A stretch of 64,000 bases of DNA from Cymbomonas tetramitiformis (Eukaryota > Chlorophyta > Pyramimonadophyceae > Pyramimonadales > Pyramimonadaceae): contig LGRX02003681.1 in assembly GCA_001247695.2 (NCBI GenBank), positions 1-64,000 on the forward strand. The letters run 5' to 3'. Below are positions 38,692 through 48,454 of this stretch, one piece after another (position 1 is the stretch's first letter; every line of letters starts with the position of its first letter). The notes beneath the pieces are model-generated. The model was not told the DNA's origin, searched no databases, and worked only from the letters and a program-made list of their open reading frames with translations. A program made the translations under genes and the position numbers.

Positions 38692-39945
38692 TCAATCGAC
38701 AGTACCAAAGTAGTCAGCGGTGGCCTCACGGAAGTCCATCCCATAATAGGAAGTAAAGTAACCAGCACCGTAGTAGTGCTCCGCATCAAGAGGACCGCTC
38801 TCATGTAAGGCCATGCCGTAGTAGAACGCCACGTCAATACCCAAATCCGCTTGAGCCAAATCCTGAAATGCTAAAAAGCTCAAAGTGTCAGGAGGCTCGG
38901 GCGGCTGAAGCTGTGGCAAACCGCCAGCTAACAAGAGATCCCGAGCCGGCATCACCGAGTCAACAAAATCATTCGTAGAGTAAAATGACGGAGTTTCCCA
39001 ATCGAGATCACCACCAGGCGAAGGCATCTCCGTAGCCGGTGCACACGCCGACACAGCAGGAGCTGTGGACGCCGAAGCAGATACACCTGCAAAAGAAATG
39101 CACAACAGAGAGAGCACCGCGAGAGCGCCGATCGCCGGAGTGCCAAAGCCGAAAGGCGGCACACCGCATCCGACAGCACCGGACGGAGCCCGCGGCTTCA
39201 CCGCGAAAGTACCGTCGGCGTAATCCTCGTAGTCGTCCGTGTCATAGCCTGTCAGGTCAGAGGGGTGGACGGCGGCGTGATTCACTGTCTGCACGAAGCC
39301 TCCGAACTCACCGCACGTCGCCTCTGTGGTGGTCACCCGCGCCGATTGAACCGGCGCGGGCTGTACATCCTTCACCCGCGAAACAGGCATAGCAGGGGCC
39401 GGCACGGCGGACGCCGATGCCGCCGCACCACCTGCCGGAACCTGCCCCTCCGGTGTGATCCCCGCCGCAGCGGCAGGGCCACACACCAAAGCCGATGCAT
39501 GCTCCTCAACCGCACTCCCAGGAACAAAGGATGCGTGGGTGTAATGTACCTGCTCTTGGGCGGCCTGAACCTCAGAGGTGAGGGCATCAAGCCGCCGCAA
39601 GATGTCCTCGTCGTCGGTCCCGCCAGCAGGCGGAGGCGGTACGCTGAATCCGTAGGCCGCCACGTCGATCCCACCGACGCCGTCCGCGGAGAGCACCGCG
39701 GGCGGACCATACGCCAACGCTGCATGCGAGAAGGCCTCCGGTCCACTGTCCGCCGCGTCCTGGAAGACCTGCACGAGTGCCAATGCGTGCAGGCCCTCCG
39801 CGTCCTCCTGCTCAATGGGAATGCAGAAAGCCGCGGCCGTGGCTGGTGAGTGTTGGCGACCGCCAAGCGGGCAGTCGCGATACGGGTGATACACCTCTCC
39901 CTTACCGGCCTTGCGGCAGCGGTGGCACAACGGCTTGGCCTTCAT
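38692..39945 (-). CDS. Second frame of the gag-only element, CCHC-bearing
   Basis: A 417-residue protein whose start overlaps the preceding stop as ATGA (39942-39945), a classic stop-restart junction. Residues 7-25 form a Cys/His cluster, CHRCRKAGKGEVYHPYRDC, resembling a nucleocapsid knuckle. The rest is Ala/Pro-rich with one hydrophobic segment (LAVLSLLCISFAGV, about 280-295) and an acidic Tyr-rich C-terminus. No protease or RT motif was seen. Confidence 0.6.
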   Translation of the reverse strand: MKAKPLCHRCRKAGKGEVYHPYRDCPLGGRQHSPATAAAFCIPIEQEDAEGLHALALVQVFQDAADSGPEAFSHAALAYGPPAVLSADGVGGIDVAAYGFSVPPPPAGGTDDEDILRRLDALTSEVQAAQEQVHYTHASFVPGSAVEEHASALVCGPAAAAGITPEGQVPAGGAAASASAVPAPAMPVSRVKDVQPAPVQSARVTTTEATCGEFGGFVQTVNHAAVHPSDLTGYDTDDYEDYADGTFAVKPRAPSGAVGCGVPPFGFGTPAIGALAVLSLLCISFAGVSASASTAPAVSACAPATEMPSPGGDLDWETPSFYSTNDFVDSVMPARDLLLAGGLPQLQPPEPPDTLSFLAFQDLAQADLGIDVAFYYGMALHESGPLDAEHYYGAGYFTSYYGMDFREATADYFGTVD

Positions 39946-41024
39946 GCCATGCTGTCGCGGTCGAAGCCGACCGCGGGGGGGTTGCCTGCACCCACGCGAA
40001 ACCCCCTCGGATGCTGCTTCCCCCGATGCTGCGGCTGCGGCTGCTGTCCACCGCCCGCACGGCCACCTCGCACCAAGGCCTTCAAGGCCGCAATCTCCTC
40101 GAGCAGAACGGCGTACTCAGACGACGTGATAAGCGCAGAGGGCTTACCGCCCGTCCCCAGTGTCTGCTTCTCACGCGCCGACGCCCCCTCGTCCGACTGC
40201 GCCCATGCCTGGAAGATGGCCACGACGAGAGCCTGCAGCGAGCGGAGAGTGACTCCGCCGAGGTCACCCGCAAGCGGATAACGCACCTTCACCGCCGCGT
40301 AGAAGATCGGGTCGAGGCGGTTGTAGAGTGACAGCTTACGGGTCTCGTCGGTGGGCTGCCAGTCAGGAGCGCGGTTATCCCGCACCAGACGTTGCTCACG
40401 AGCCAAGATCGGCTGCGGGTCAACGCCTGCGGGATAACGAAGCGCCGCATGCTCCTGCTGGTGGCTCTCGCGAAGGACTGTCGGCACGCTCCCCTTGATG
40501 ATGTCGATGAGGGCACGACGTCCATCTCGGTCAGCCGAAGAGTCCGTACCCCGAAGCCAGGTGTCGGCCACAGAGTTCCGCTCCACGACGAGGGCCAAGA
40601 CGTCATAGAGGAGCCCATTCACCTTCTCGATAACCAGAGAGGCGGGGTCGTCGAGGTCAAAGGGGGTCAAGTCCAGCCCAGCGGACTCAAACTCGGTCCG
40701 AAGCTGCACCACCAACTCGGAGAGACGGTCGGTGTCGTCAGTGCCACGATAATGATGCTTCTTGGAACCAAGGATATCCTCGCGGATACCCTTGGCCCAA
40801 GCCCGATGCAACCTTCCCTTGTAGACCACGTCAACAGCGGCGTGCTGGTCAACAAGATGTTTCCGCAACGCGACAGCGGCGTCGGAGTTGCTGGAAACAG
40901 CAGGGGGCACCACAGGTGGAGTGCTAGCGGTCGGAGTGTCCCGAACCGCATCCAAAAGCCGTATAGAGGCGTCCAAGTCGGAATCCTTCAATAGGCGTTT
41001 ACGAGCTCGTGTAGATGTAGCCAT
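39942..41024 (-). CDS. Gag-like protein of the nested LTR element
   Basis: About 360 residues from the ATG at 41024 (MATSTRARKRLLKDSDLD). The open frame extends upstream to 41285 but that part looks like leader read-through. A basic start, helix-rich middle (LVDQHAAVDVVYKGRLHRAW; SLYNRLDPIFYAAVKVRYPL) and a Gly/Gln/His-rich C-terminus fit a capsid-type Gag. I do not recognise the family. Confidence 0.6.
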   Translation of the reverse strand: MATSTRARKRLLKDSDLDASIRLLDAVRDTPTASTPPVVPPAVSSNSDAAVALRKHLVDQHAAVDVVYKGRLHRAWAKGIREDILGSKKHHYRGTDDTDRLSELVVQLRTEFESAGLDLTPFDLDDPASLVIEKVNGLLYDVLALVVERNSVADTWLRGTDSSADRDGRRALIDIIKGSVPTVLRESHQQEHAALRYPAGVDPQPILAREQRLVRDNRAPDWQPTDETRKLSLYNRLDPIFYAAVKVRYPLAGDLGGVTLRSLQALVVAIFQAWAQSDEGASAREKQTLGTGGKPSALITSSEYAVLLEEIAALKALVRGGRAGGGQQPQPQHRGKQHPRGFRVGAGNPPAVGFDRDSMA

Positions 41025-41422
41025 ACTTCTGAAAGCCAGAGAAAAGATGATGCGCGGGAGCACGTTTGGGTGTTGTGGCGGAAGTGGAGGGAAGACGCAA
41101 CGGCAGAACGTGCGGAGCGGCGAAAAGAGCGTGGGGCACTTGCAAATGTCGATGTGGTCGAAGGCGTCCGGAGCACCAGCCCAAAATACGTAAACCAGCG
41201 GGATCAGTGCAGGCAGAACAACGCAAATGAACATTGCCACAACCGAGCAATAGCAACGCGCGGTGCCCATGACTCGCAGCCGCAAAAGACGTCTACCGTA
41301 AAATCATGTCCAAATCCTAGTCGCACCCAAACGCGCAAGTGCGCACCACCTCTTCAAGCGGCTGCTTAGCCAATCATGGCCAAGATAGCAAGTGGAATGA
41401 AAACGTGGATGGGGCCACGACC

Positions 41423-41677
41423 TACCGGAATATCCAAGTACACTAGATATCAGAAAGTCCCGTACTCGTGTGGATAAACTGTATAAGATAAATAAACCCT
41501 AAGCTAGATATACCCGGAACGGTCTCGGACGGTCTCGGTGTCTAGCCTACCTGTGACACAGCGTGTGTCACAGTACGAACCTACAGATCAGTCAGTAGTC
41601 CAGTGTTGGTCCTAGGAATCTGTCATAGGGGCCTGCACCGGGACTCCCGGTCAGGGCTGCCTATACAGATTTCAGCA
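41423..41677 (-). repeat. LTR (5' copy, minus orientation)
   Basis: Upstream LTR for the gag-only element; the gag start lies about 400 bases downstream at 41024. Confidence 0.85.
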
Positions 41678-42128
41678 CCTTTTTCCGCTGTCTCAGACAA
41701 GAATTCAAGAGCAAGAGTGACGGTCTCAGGCAGCTCCACACCTTCCAATTCCTTCTTGGCGTCATTAAGCGCCAACTGTGACGCTGAGTGTGCCACGAAG
41801 TGGTGCTGGGTCTCTAAAAACTGTTTGCGGAGTCCCTTGTCCTTGCCATCATCGTTGCGCGTCAATTCAAGGCATCGGACCCTGGAAGCTGAGTGAGATC
41901 TACTGCTGCCTCCCACGGACGCTTACGGTCTCCTGAGGCTACTTGCGACAGTCCCTTAAGCTCAGCAAGTCGGGCAGTCGCTCTCTCCATTTGTCGAATC
42001 AACTTCATTTGCGGTTGCGAGAGGTCCTCTCCATCTTGGAAAGCGGCAAAAGCGGTCGCGTACGCTGGCTGCGCGTGCAAATCATCAATCCGTCTCTGAC
42101 ACAAAATCGGGTCGGTAAACCACTCCAT
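41678..42128 (-). pseudogene. DIRS gag, N-terminal part (one frameshift)
   Basis: The ATG at 42128 follows terminal repeat A1 by about 50 bases. The first 85 residues (EWFTDPILCQRRIDDLHAQ...) run to a stop at 41862. Near 41880 the sense moves to another frame (VRCLELTRNDDGKDKGLRKQ ... LALEFLSETAEK) and reaches the insertion border. The rest continues at 38107. Confidence 0.75.
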
Positions 42129-42180
42129 AATGATATACGATATACACTGAAAATATACACTGAAAACTTACGGTGTTACA

Positions 42181-42336
42181 AAAGTCCACACAATCACAGT
42201 AACACGGCAAGAGGCCCTCTCAGTCCGTTGCTGGCCTCTTAGGCCTCCGACTGATCAGAAAACCTCAGTTTTCAGATCTGCTCCGGATGACAGTCATACT
42301 GCCTGTCATCCTACACTGATCAGAAAACCATCAGTT
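42181..42336. repeat. DIRS terminal repeat A1
   Basis: Matches 28677-28833 except for a one-base deletion (CTTAGGCC against CTTAAGGCC) and one substitution. It defines the right border of the element. Confidence 0.9.
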
Positions 42337-43546
42337 ATCGGAAATATCGATATAGAGCCTTGGTAGCGATTGCTGCGAAACTCATGATTGTAAGAAGAAA
42401 ACTTGCGTTAGGAAACGGAGAAGAAAGACGCAGCAATCGTCAGCAGGTAGGAAAAGTGAAGTATTTTCACCAATTTCCGACTTAAGAGCGACACTCTGCG
42501 ACACTTGGACTTCGAAGCTGGAGGTGAACAGCCACTTCGTGATTCTTCATTTCCGCGATCCGGGGAGTGAGATCGGACGATCCGTCTCCTGAATGACGGT
42601 CATCACTGATGACGGAAGGAAAGTCGGCGATCAACAATGCGTCCGATAGAAACTGTACAGTGACACGTGTTTCGTGTCACTTTCGTGCCCATGTGGTGTC
42701 ATGTCACGTGCCCCCTTTCTCAATTTTGCTCCGATGGTTGCGTGCCAACTTTTTTTGGGGAGGAGAACAATGAGGGAGCGTAGTAACGAATAGCGAAGGT
42801 GGCATATCAAGGATCCACGAACGAGTATGGTTTGCTCATTCAGCATTCCGATATCAATACGAGGTAGCCTACGCAGCTAGCACACTTTGCTGAACACAGT
42901 CTTTGAGGACCTAAAAAACTAAGTTCCTTTCATGTTTTGCTGAGTTTTTTTGCGTGCTGCTGAACGCGATATTTGGACGGTGGCCCAGGGTGCGAGCCTT
43001 CAACAAAGTCTGCATGCGTCTTTAAGGTTAATTCTTTGTCTAGGAAAGCAACACTCCGACCATGCCCTCGACAGCGACGCCTGCAATGTGCTGCCTCGCA
43101 AAGTAAGCCTACCCAAGCGGATATATTTCACATTCTTAAGATCTACGAGTGCAGTTCAACCTACTTGCCACGCTGGGTGTTTTAGAGTGCCACGTTTCTA
43201 GTTCAACGGTCCAAATTTCATGACAGTATCACCGCGTCCTCTTCCGTTAACGCTATGATGTGCACGCGTTCGTCGCTAGGCTGCGACCTTTCCTCGGCAG
43301 GTTCGGACTGGAACAAAGGCAGGGGAGGGTTAGTGGTTGATATGGATATCTCAGCGACCTGTAGCTAAAAATGCAGACTCGTGTGGGTATGTCAAATATT
43401 AGGCGACTTAAAAGCTAAAGTTCAGGTTAGCTGTAGGTGGCGTTAGGCCAAGGTTCGTACATGTCGCGCTACGATGAGCGTCTAAAATCGATCTGCGTTA
43501 CGTATTCAGGAGGCGTGATAGTGCGAAATAGCGTTTGCGCCTGCAG
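42337..43546. other. No gene seen; possible upstream region of the protease gene
   Basis: No convincing frame. A candidate first exon starts at 43254 (ATGATGTGCACGCG) and could end at CGGCAG/GTTCGG near 43304, but nothing confirms it. Confidence 0.4.
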
Positions 43547-46500
43547 ATAGTCTCGAAGAACTGCAGCAGGAGTTGCGGCCTCTTCGGGCACGAGAACTGA
43601 AGCAGCGACTGAATGACCTCGGAGTGGATTCCTCCGAGTGCTTCGACAAGGAGGCTCTTCTCGCGAAATTATCATCCGCCTTACTCGATTCCGCGAAAAG
43701 TTCTTCAGCAGTAAGGCCGCTTTCCTGTCCGTCACACCTGTCGGGCCAATCCGCGTGCCGTCAAGGTCTCAGCGTTGTCGCTGATGTCGCCATGTCCCCA
43801 GAGCATCCAGGTGGCGACACTCACAAGTTTGACCCGACTTTCAAGTGTCAGAGCAAACCAAGATTCCGCGCCCGTGTTTTGTTTTCAGGTGTCCTTGCTC
43901 CATTCCACGTTTAACCAAAATGTCAGCTACTGTATCCTCAAAGCAGATGTCCTCGCCTCCGCGCGTCACCTGGGTATCGGCGCTTCCTTGTTCGAACCGT
44001 TGCCGGCATCTCCCGCGTGTTATCTAGGTATCGCGTACACCTGCAAGGGATGAGCACCTCTGCAAATTGATTAGGTGTCGGCTCTTTTGTGCGTAACAGA
44101 CCTATTCGCGTCAATCGAAGTCCTGACTACGTTTCGGACTGCCGACCCGGTCTGCTAGGTTTTTGACCCCTCCTCGGAGTTCGGAGTACTGTCAAGCAAA
44201 TCGCTGCACTGATACGCGAAAGGCGTGCACCGCGCGGGGCACCGCAGGGAACGACAGCTGGCGCGGTGCCACTTTGTGCCCCACTGTTTTGGACTCAGGT
44301 CACCTCCTTAACCTACGGCCTCTTTAGTACGTTCGTTTCTGTGTTCACTTTATTGCACTTCGCCTCTGAGCAATGCACACACTGCGCGGACCGTAGACCG
44401 ACATATGACCTCCCGGAAGCTGACGGGTACCGCCTAAACCCTCCGCCCCACAGGCGGCGTCAATGTTTTCGGGGGTCAGGACCCAGCAAGGCGACTACTG
44501 TGGGCTTACCGTGCGCCTCCCTGGATTGAATTCGGGCGACCTGAATCTGATTATCGACACTGCGAGCTCGGTCACTATTCTCACCCCGCAGGTAGCCGCA
44601 AGACGGCCCGCTGCTCAGTGGAACATGGAAGCCTCCCGGTTTGGTGCCCGTCGTGGGTGTTGCAAACCTGTACGCAGAAGTGAACCGAAAACGCTTCGCT
44701 CCCACTGAAGCCACGGCCGCAGATCCTCGTCATCAACTCAAGAAACACTTGGCTGGGCGCTTAAAGAAAAAGAAGAGCATACTCTACAGCGCATTTTTAT
44801 TAGTAATCCCGATGTAGGACAGCATACGAGAGACGCAACGTGTCTTTGTTTGGGGAAGAACGAAGGTTCGGGGAAGAACGATGCTTTATCATTTTGCCGA
44901 CGTTCGGCAATGTTTGGGCTAGGTCATAGGCCGGGGTGGAGAAAGTGAGCTACCGAGTGATTTCAGAAGCAAGTACTTCTGATATCAGGAGTTACTTGGT
45001 TTGCGGGGTTCGCATAAACAGGTGGCGAAGGCATTGAATGCTCCGAGAACAAATGTAGTCGGTTCTGGCATTGCAGGCACTGGGCAACTAGGAGGCACAT
45101 TCCAGGTCTCTTTGGGACAAGTGCAACTGCATCCAAGGTGTGGTAGGCTCACCTTGAATCCTAAACCCTAACCCTCATCTCTGTTGGCTTGCACCTCCAC
45201 TGCGAAAGTGGTCACGATGCGCTGGCATGCCGCTTGGTTCATGACGTTGAAGTGCCGTCTCTCTCATGTTCAAGTCGTTGTGTTGGGCCGATGAGAATGG
45301 ACTGTTTATGGTGACCGCCTGTGCTCCTCAATGCTTGCGAGTCTCCGCTCTTAAGTAATTATTCATGGTGACCGTCGGCGTGTCCCGGTACGCCTCAATG
45401 CTTTCGAGTCTCCAGTTCTATTGAACTGTCCATACGTGTGACTGTGGTTTTCAATGCGTTGTACTCTCCGCCCTTAAACGCCTGTTCATGGTGACCGCCG
45501 CTGTGTGCCTGCGCTCCTCCATGCTTGCGAGTGGCCGCTTTTATATGCGTTTCGACTTGGGGGAGCTTTCTAGAGCCAGCGCCCTGCTACAATGTGTATT
45601 GTCGCTACCATGTGTATTGTAGACGATATTAACCGATGCTGCTTTTCTTAGAGCTCGGCCGTTGCTTGTCGCTTTGTTTCCCAGCTCGATGTTGCTTGTG
45701 GCACGTGGTAAACACTACCATCACGTCCGCACACTGTCCATTTTTTCGTACTGTTCACTTCATCTCCTCAAAAGATGGGCCCTTGAAGCCTCACAGCGTG
45801 TGAGGTGGCTGCAACAGTGGAGAGAGTGCACCCAACCGCCTTGGGCGTGAGACCCCTGATTTTCCAACAACATTCGCGATCATCCAACTAGGAATCTAGC
45901 ATTTTACGTCTTGTATGTGACCCCTCGGTGCTGGATCTCGAGTGCAGCAGCTGTAACAAGCCAAGCTATGTGGCCCGAGCGCCGAAGAACAGCATCTCCC
46001 CACCTTTGACAATAAGATTGCACAGTACACCAAGCTAAAACACCACGTGTCACGACAAGACTCAGACTTGCTCTCACTTGCTTCCTGAAACGATGATGTT
46101 GATCGGCCCGGGTTTCCACAGCTGACAAAGCATCTGCAGTGTGAAGTTCATGGGGGGCTGGGGGAGGAGAGGGCGCCATCTTAGTGGCGCGACCGTCGTT
46201 CCGGAAGAGACGGCCGTGGTGATGGAGCTGCCCACTGCCCCTGGCACCAGTGGTATCCTCGGTCTTACGTTCCTCAATCAGATGGGTGCTTTGGTGTTCA
46301 CATGGGGTCAGCGCCCTGGGCGGGTGGACTTCTATGCCAGAGCCATGCTGGACGATGCGGCTTGGCGCAGCATTACCGCCGGGCTCCATGTCCGATCCCC
46401 CCCCCAGTCCCCCCCTTGAAGTACCCTCAATAGCCATGTCTCTTCCCTTCAACAAAGGCGACTGGCAGCGCTTGAGAACTATCCTCCCCCATTGCCGATG

Positions 46501-48454
46501 CGATACCAGGCCCCTTTGCCTCCGATGTTGAGTTAGGTGACCCTCCATATTGTTTGGTAAGGGTAAGCGGTCACATTTTTTATTTCGATAAGATCCATTG
46601 AAAGTGTAGCAGAACAACGTCAAATTTCAGATGCGAATGCACTTCAGTAGTCAAAAACATTTGAGCAGAGATCTTGACGAAGCCCTCTCAGCCATGTTTC
46701 ATCCATGGGTCGTATGCCATGGCGAGGTTATGTCCCTTGCGCGGCCAGGTGATGCGAGTCAAATCAACAGATTCCGACAATTTAGAATTTCGAGCATGCC
46801 AATTGGGACTTTTTCGCTCCATTCTCGGTTGTGTTTTTTTCCTGCCCCTCGCAACCCCGTGAGTACGGAGAAACACATTTCCGTCTTTTTTTTGTAAGCA
46901 TCGTCAATTGTGAATGCGTGTCAACCTTGAAACCTCCACATTGTTCGTATCTCCTTCCCTGAGGTCAATGCATGTCCCCCTTTTCCCTCTTACCAGTTGA
47001 GTCCTAACCAGGTGCCCTCCCCACTTTCATCGTCTCCCTCCATCGCATTGACTCTCACATGAAGTACACCTTGGACTTTAATTGGAACCTTCCCGCCTCG
47101 CTCGCAGTAATGTGGAGGACATCTTGTGGTAGAGGCGCACCATGCGAACGGTTGTGTTGCAGCGCCCTGCATGGAATGCATGGGTAGTGTATGGGCACTG
47201 GCACAAGCCCATCCATTACCCTCTCATCTCACGGTGCACCACTTGAGACAGATTTGCACAGTCACACAGACGCGCGCCCCACAGGTCCGATTCAGTCGCA
47301 CAGACGCTCGCCTCACAGGTCCGATTCGGTCGCACAGACGCGCGCCTCACAGGTCCGATTCAGTCACACAAAGGTCAAATTATTTTGAGGAGCGCTTTTA
47401 TGGATACACAACACATCAAGCTCTCATTTGTTGCAGCATGCTTGATGTGACGATCGGGCATTAGGGTGTTGCTCATTTTTATCAGTGCTGTGCCTGCAAT
47501 ACCTGTCAATTAGGTACATGCAACGTAATAATTGTAATGATAATAAACTATTTACGTTGACGTGAAAGGCAAAGCCCTCGAAGCACCTTTTCAAGATCTG
47601 CAAGAACATGCGACGTCTGTTAGTATGGTACATATATGTTGAGTGGGTCGGTTAGTGCATTGTGTTTTCTTACATGTTAGAAGACCCTTGGCTTACCAAC
47701 GTGTGCAGGCAACTCCAATCTGCAAAATGGTGTAGTGACGGGGTGCGGGCATGGGAGACCGGGAGGGTGGGGAGTGGAGACTTGTGTCTATGGCAGGAAG
47801 TTCCATTGATGGGTATTGTCAACGGGCTGCTATGCGTAGAAGTGATGGTTGACACTGCAAGTGGCAACCCCACTTCCATGATGGCGCTGCTGGACACAGG
47901 TGTGCACGCGCTGGTCCAACGAGAGTTAGTGCGCGTCACATGCCCTCGCAAAAGAAATTGCACGTGTGCCCAACCAATGAGAGCTATTAACTGTCACATG
48001 CTGCAACTTGCACATATGCACTTGTGACCAACCACTTATCCAAATAACCAATTATCATATCCTTATTTGCCGCTTGATAGACAAGTGCATGCCGGTTGGT
48101 TGATGCAAGAAATGGTGCATCATGCCAGGTGCTGCGTTTTCCGTCATGAATCAGGCCGGGGCGAATGCCTGCAAGGTCCCAACTGCAGTGGCAGGATCTG
48201 GGGTAGAGCCCATGTGGGTGGTGGGGGCGGATGGAAATCCCATGCAAATGGCGGTGTCAGACGGCGCTGTGACCATTGGGCTGCAGAAGGCTCCCAATGT
48301 CGCTTTCGAGGTGGACATGCTCGTAGGCGATCTTCCCGCGTTTGCATCCCTTGGATTAGGCGGCTCGCAGCCAAGTATAATTCTTGGCCTTGACGCCCTA
48401 CTGCAAAGAGAGCGTTTAGTGCTCTCAACCCTGTACCGCCGTATGTGGTTGTGA
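43547..48454 (+). CDS. Two-lobed retropepsin-like aspartic protease, multi-exon host gene
   Basis: Visible exons: 43547-43710 (SAP-like helix pair, LKQRLNDLGVDSSECFDKEALLAKL; donor GCA/GTAAGG), 44454-44591 (LNLIIDTASSVTILTPQ; CCCACAG acceptor, GCAG/GTAGCC donor), about 46140-46416 (SGILGLTFLNQMGALVFTW), about 47709-47899 (LLCVEVMVDTASG...MMALLDT), and 48129-48454 (AAFSVMNQAGA...SIILGLDALLQRERLVL, stop). Joining ACA-G/GT-GCT gives the flap-side motif LLDTGAAFSVM. Each lobe thus has an Asp loop (DTAS, DTGA) and an ILGL motif, as in single-chain pepsin-like pairs built from retropepsin folds. Exons in 44592-46139 may be missing. A C-run near 46396-46417 appears to hold a frameshift. Confidence 0.7.
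45290..45550. repeat. Diverged repeats within a protease-gene intron
   Basis: About four units share ATGGTGACCG, CTCAATGCTTGCGAGT and CCGCCCTTAA-like phrases, 55-100 bases apart. The nearby CTAAACCCTAACCCT (about 45163) is too short to be a telomere tract. Confidence 0.6.
47258..47380. repeat. About 31-bp tandem repeat (CACAGACGCGCGCC type)
   Basis: Four contiguous units share CACAGACGC, CTCACAGGTCCGATTC and GTC-CACA; within a probable intron of the protease gene. Confidence 0.8.

Larger units (their letters stand above)
38108..41677 (-). mobile_element. Gag-only LTR retroelement inserted in DIRS gag
   Basis: 255-bp direct repeats at 38108-38362 and 41423-41677 begin TGCTGAAATC and end CCGGTA on the minus strand. 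They are flanked by the five-base duplication CCTTT (38103-38107, 41678-41682). Excision with one CCTTT rejoins gag in frame (ETAEK-GVARAK). Internal frames encode a gag-like protein and a CCHC protein but no RT, RNase H or integrase, so movement would need enzymes from elsewhere. LTRs differ by only a few indels and substitutions, so the insertion is fairly recent. Confidence 0.85.
28015..42336 (-). mobile_element. DIRS-type tyrosine-recombinase retrotransposon with two nested insertions
   Basis: Read right to left: terminal repeat A1, gag, RT, RNase H plus methyltransferase, tyrosine recombinase, B1, A2, about 580 non-coding bases, B2. Both outer ends and the A2/B1 join share GTT (42334-42336, 28015-28017, 28831-28833). 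Genome flanks are otherwise unduplicated, as expected for integration by a tyrosine recombinase. Two later elements (31003-36329 and 38108-41677) interrupt RNase H and gag. Subtracting them leaves about 5.4 kb, a normal DIRS length. The split direct repeats are the PAT/Ngaro-like arrangement rather than the inverted repeats of DIRS1. Confidence 0.85.

Noticed and set aside
39265..40994. Plus-strand ORFs of 184-200 codons
   Set aside because: Antisense to the two frames of the gag-only LTR element; Arg/Pro/Ser-rich shadows.
45160..45178. Telomere-like CTAAACCCTAACCCT
   Set aside because: Only two units inside a likely intron; no longer interstitial array.
46631..46897. 88-codon plus-strand ORF near the protease gene
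   Set aside because: No domain, no splice-site agreement with the protease exons, ordinary length for chance.
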